From Pontibacter roseus DSM 17521 (GTDB taxonomy: Bacteria; Bacteroidota; Bacteroidia; Cytophagales; Hymenobacteraceae): a stretch of 64,000 nucleotides of DNA. The notes beneath the pieces were generated by a model. That model did not search any database, had not been told where the DNA came from, and saw nothing but the letters and a program-made list of their open reading frames with translations. The stretch is from the NCBI RefSeq assembly GCF_000373265.1, contig NZ_KB890768.1:174206-238205 (forward strand), given 5' to 3'. Position 1 is the first letter of the stretch; each line of letters opens with the position of its first letter. Shown here in pieces: positions 62,577 to 64,000 of this stretch. The position numbers and the translations under genes are program-made.

Positions 62577-62606
62577 AAAAGGCGGGACAAATGTCCCGCC
62601 TTTTTT
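62577..62606 (+). terminator. Terminator after the second TonB receptor
   Basis: AAAAGGCGGGACA pairs with TGTCCCGCCTTTT across a two-base loop and is followed by T residues. Confidence 0.88.
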
Positions 62607-62630
62607 ATTTTCAAAAACTGCCGCTTCTGT

Positions 62631-62661
62631 TTTTGGATATTCGAAAATTGTTCTAATTTTG
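62631..62661 (+). promoter_or_regulatory. Promoter of tRNA-Ala
   Basis: TTTTG (62631-62635), 18 bases, then TAATTTTG (62654-62661) fits the Bacteroidetes consensus. The tRNA starts 17 bases later. Confidence 0.7.
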
Positions 62662-62678
62662 TGCCAGTTCAGCAATAA

Positions 62679-62752
<74 letters not shown>

Positions 62753-62763
62753 CTCATTATCAG

Positions 62764-62799
62764 GCACTTACGAGGTTAAACTTGTAAGTGCTTTTTTTT
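62764..62799 (+). terminator. Terminator after tRNA-Ala
   Basis: GCACTTACGAG pairs with CTTGTAAGTGC (one G-U pair) across a GTTAAA loop, followed by eight T residues. Confidence 0.88.
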
Positions 62800-62800
62800 G

Positions 62801-62821
62801 GTACATACAAAGTACATACAA
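62801..62821. repeat. Tandem direct repeat GTACATACAA x2 at the island boundary
   Basis: GTACATACAA occurs at 62801-62810 and 62812-62821, separated by one A, right after the tRNA-Ala terminator where the composition turns AT-rich. It is the kind of short repeat seen at integrase arm or attachment sites, but no integrase gene is in the window. Confidence 0.5.
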
Positions 62822-63025
62822 CTTCTTCTACCTAATAGCTAAGTTGAATAAATTGCCAAACAAAATTTAATATTATTACCCTTGGCAAATATTAAGTTCT
62901 AGAATTATCCTTAACAGAAGAGAAGCAGCTTAAATATAATCAGCTACATTACTTAACAAGTAAACTTTCTTTAAAAAGGGCAGCTATGCATATTTTATGA
63001 TACTTAAGGATCATAATTATTAAAT
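62822..63025. other. AT-rich spacer between tRNA-Ala and vsr
   Basis: This stretch is strongly AT-rich and has no protein frame. It contains a loose inverted pair TTGCCAA/TTGGCAA at about 62853-62887. It may be the edge of an inserted element. Confidence 0.4.
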
Positions 63026-63466
63026 CTAACTTCTGATATTAAGGGCACCATCTCTTATATCATGCACTAGATTATTGAGTGTCAAATCTCTTCTGCTTTT
63101 TGATAGCCCGCATTCCCAAACTATAAAGGTACGCCAGCCAAGCATATGCAAATGTTGTAGATTTTGTTTGTCGCGATCTATATTGCGTTTAATCTTCTTC
63201 TCCCAAAACTCTACATTCGATTTAGGCAGTCGACTTCTACTACACCCTGAGTAATGGTGGTGCCAAAAGCAACCATGAACGAATACTACTGCTTTATACA
63301 TACTTAATACAACATCGGGCTTGCCTGGCAGTTGTTTTGAATGCAACCTGTACCTAAAGCCCTTTGAATGCAAGAACTTTCTAACAAGCATTTCGGGTCT
63401 AGTGTTTTTACTCTTGACGCAGCTCATCGCATAGCTCCGCTTCTCTTTGCTCAAATTGTCAGCCAT
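63026..63466 (-). CDS. vsr: Very short patch repair endonuclease (Vsr)
   Basis: Vsr nicks beside T:G mismatches created when 5-methylcytosine deaminates. From MADNLSKEKRSYAM the protein of about 146 residues has the family motifs: RSYAMSCVKSKNTRPEMLVR, the GFRYRLH segment, GKPDVVLSMYKAVVFVHGCFWHHH (split across the catalytic Asp and His region) and WRTFIVWECGLS. The frame is open 34 codons further upstream, but that stretch is not Vsr-like. It is divergent from the cytosine methyltransferase gene, the usual pairing. Base composition is far more AT-rich than the rest of the window, so it was probably acquired. Confidence 0.93.
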   Translation of the reverse strand: MADNLSKEKRSYAMSCVKSKNTRPEMLVRKFLHSKGFRYRLHSKQLPGKPDVVLSMYKAVVFVHGCFWHHHYSGCSRSRLPKSNVEFWEKKIKRNIDRDKQNLQHLHMLGWRTFIVWECGLSKSRRDLTLNNLVHDIRDGALNIRS

Positions 63467-63816
63467 ATCTTCAGAACAATGGCTGGAAAACATGGGTTCT
63501 ACTTGTTCAGCTAAGCCTAAATAAACAATGTCAAAACTGTGAAATTTTAGGCAAACTCTCCTAATCAAATCTTATTAACCGCCTTATAATCAATATACTT
63601 ATATTATTCTATCAATTTTAAGTTGCGCGAGTAAGTTAGAGAGCTAAAAATAAAGTATTTTTAAGATTAAGATTACAACCTAAGAGTTGGTGTAAATGGC
63701 TACAGATGTTAGTACTTAAATCATGAAGCCTAACATAGCGATTTATAATAGTGTCTGTAGGAGCTTATTGTCTCCAAATATTTTAAAGAGAATACACTTT
63801 AAGTACATATATAAGA
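63467..63816. other. 350-bp AT-rich divergent promoter region of the vsr-methyltransferase pair
   Basis: This separates vsr (minus) and the methyltransferase gene (plus). The first 102 bases could encode an upstream extension of vsr but do not look like Vsr. I see no further gene. It should hold both promoters; no consensus -7/-33 pair was clear. Confidence 0.5.
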
Positions 63817-64000
63817 ATGAAAGTAGTTGATTTATTTGCGGGATGCGGTGGAATGTCGTTGGGTTTTCAGAATGCAGGATACACTATAGAGGCGGCATTT
63901 GACAACTGGGCTCCCGCCATAGAGGTATACAAGCAGAATTTTACTCATCCCATCTACAACAGGGACTTAGGAAGCAGGGAAGTTATAGAAGAAATAGCCA
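63817..64000 (+). CDS. DNA cytosine-5 methyltransferase (partial, runs off right edge)
   Basis: The visible 61 codons start MKVVDLFAGCGGMSLGFQNA. This is motif I of the C5-methyltransferases (DLFAGCGGMSLGF, AdoMet binding), followed by the motif II/III region (AAFDNWAPAIEVYKQNF, HPIYNRDL). The enzyme methylates cytosine at a specific DNA site, which is not deducible here. With vsr beside it, it is probably part of a type II restriction-modification or solitary Dcm-like system; any restriction enzyme would lie to the right. It is AT-rich like vsr. Confidence 0.92.
   Translation, partial: MKVVDLFAGCGGMSLGFQNAGYTIEAAFDNWAPAIEVYKQNFTHPIYNRDLGSREVIEEIA

Noticed and set aside
62801..62821. CRISPR array
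   Set aside because: Only two copies of a 10-mer spaced by one base, with no spacers and no cas genes. Nothing elsewhere in the window has regular repeat-spacer spacing.

Overview
The window comes from a member of the Bacteroidota, most likely a Cytophagales / Hymenobacteraceae bacterium close to Pontibacter. This is inferred from gene content, not from a database search. Supporting signs are the order bamD-rpoZ-coaC/coaB-porD-(small gene)-recN, the type IX secretion protein PorD, bacillithiol synthase BshA, two large Oar-like TonB-dependent receptors, a serB-serA fusion, leaders without clear Shine-Dalgarno sites, and a good match to the Bacteroidetes promoter (TTG-N19-TAnnTTTG) ahead of the second receptor. 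Most of the window is moderately GC-rich chromosomal core. The last 1.2 kb, past a tRNA-Ala gene, is AT-rich and looks acquired.

Layout. 1-4.2 kb: a secreted adhesin-like protein cut by the left edge, a Cys/Met-metabolism PLP enzyme and an unknown protein. 4.2-5 kb: a gene-free diverged repeat. 5-10 kb: lysS, three YtxH-type envelope/stress proteins, a Kazal lipoprotein, a cupin and fabI. 10-17.3 kb (minus strand): an envelope and coenzyme A gene row with recN, a small beta-rich protein, porD, coaB and coaC in different frames, rpoZ, bamD and an LptA/OstA-like protein. 17.4-24.3 kb: tilS, mdh, a second copy of the repeat with a nested MITE-like element, two rhomboid proteases and mutL. 24.7-33 kb (plus strand): a GH3/beta-lactamase-like fusion, bshA and the serine pathway (serB-serA fusion plus a SerC-like aminotransferase). 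33-46.5 kb: iscA-type protein, a possible structured RNA, ChaN, an ABC exporter pair, grpE-dnaJ, obgE, adk, hpt, hppA and an M42-like peptidase. 46.5-55.7 kb: TPR protein, UDP-xylose synthesis (ugd-uxs) next to a degenerate asparagine-synthase homologue, an alpha/beta hydrolase, a GlcD-type oxidase and an NlpC/P60 lipoprotein. 55.8-62.6 kb: two TonB receptors. 62.7-64 kb: tRNA-Ala, then divergent vsr and a cytosine-5 methyltransferase that runs off the right edge.

The most unusual feature is a short word, CTATACCT (complement AGGTATAG). By eye I count about 60 copies of this octamer and about 90 of the heptamer TATACCT/AGGTATA. About 2 and 8 are expected by chance. It occurs in both orientations, in all three reading frames (bringing in ATA and CTA codons) and often just after stop codons, in several places as inverted pairs that form hairpins. 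This resembles the uptake sequences of Haemophilus and Neisseria or the HIP1 word of cyanobacteria. I know of no description of it in this group.

Other notable points are the coaB/coaC frame break, a probable pseudo-enzyme related to AsnB, a possible small RNA with three TGACGCA elements, and a dispersed repeat family with two diverged copies in the window.
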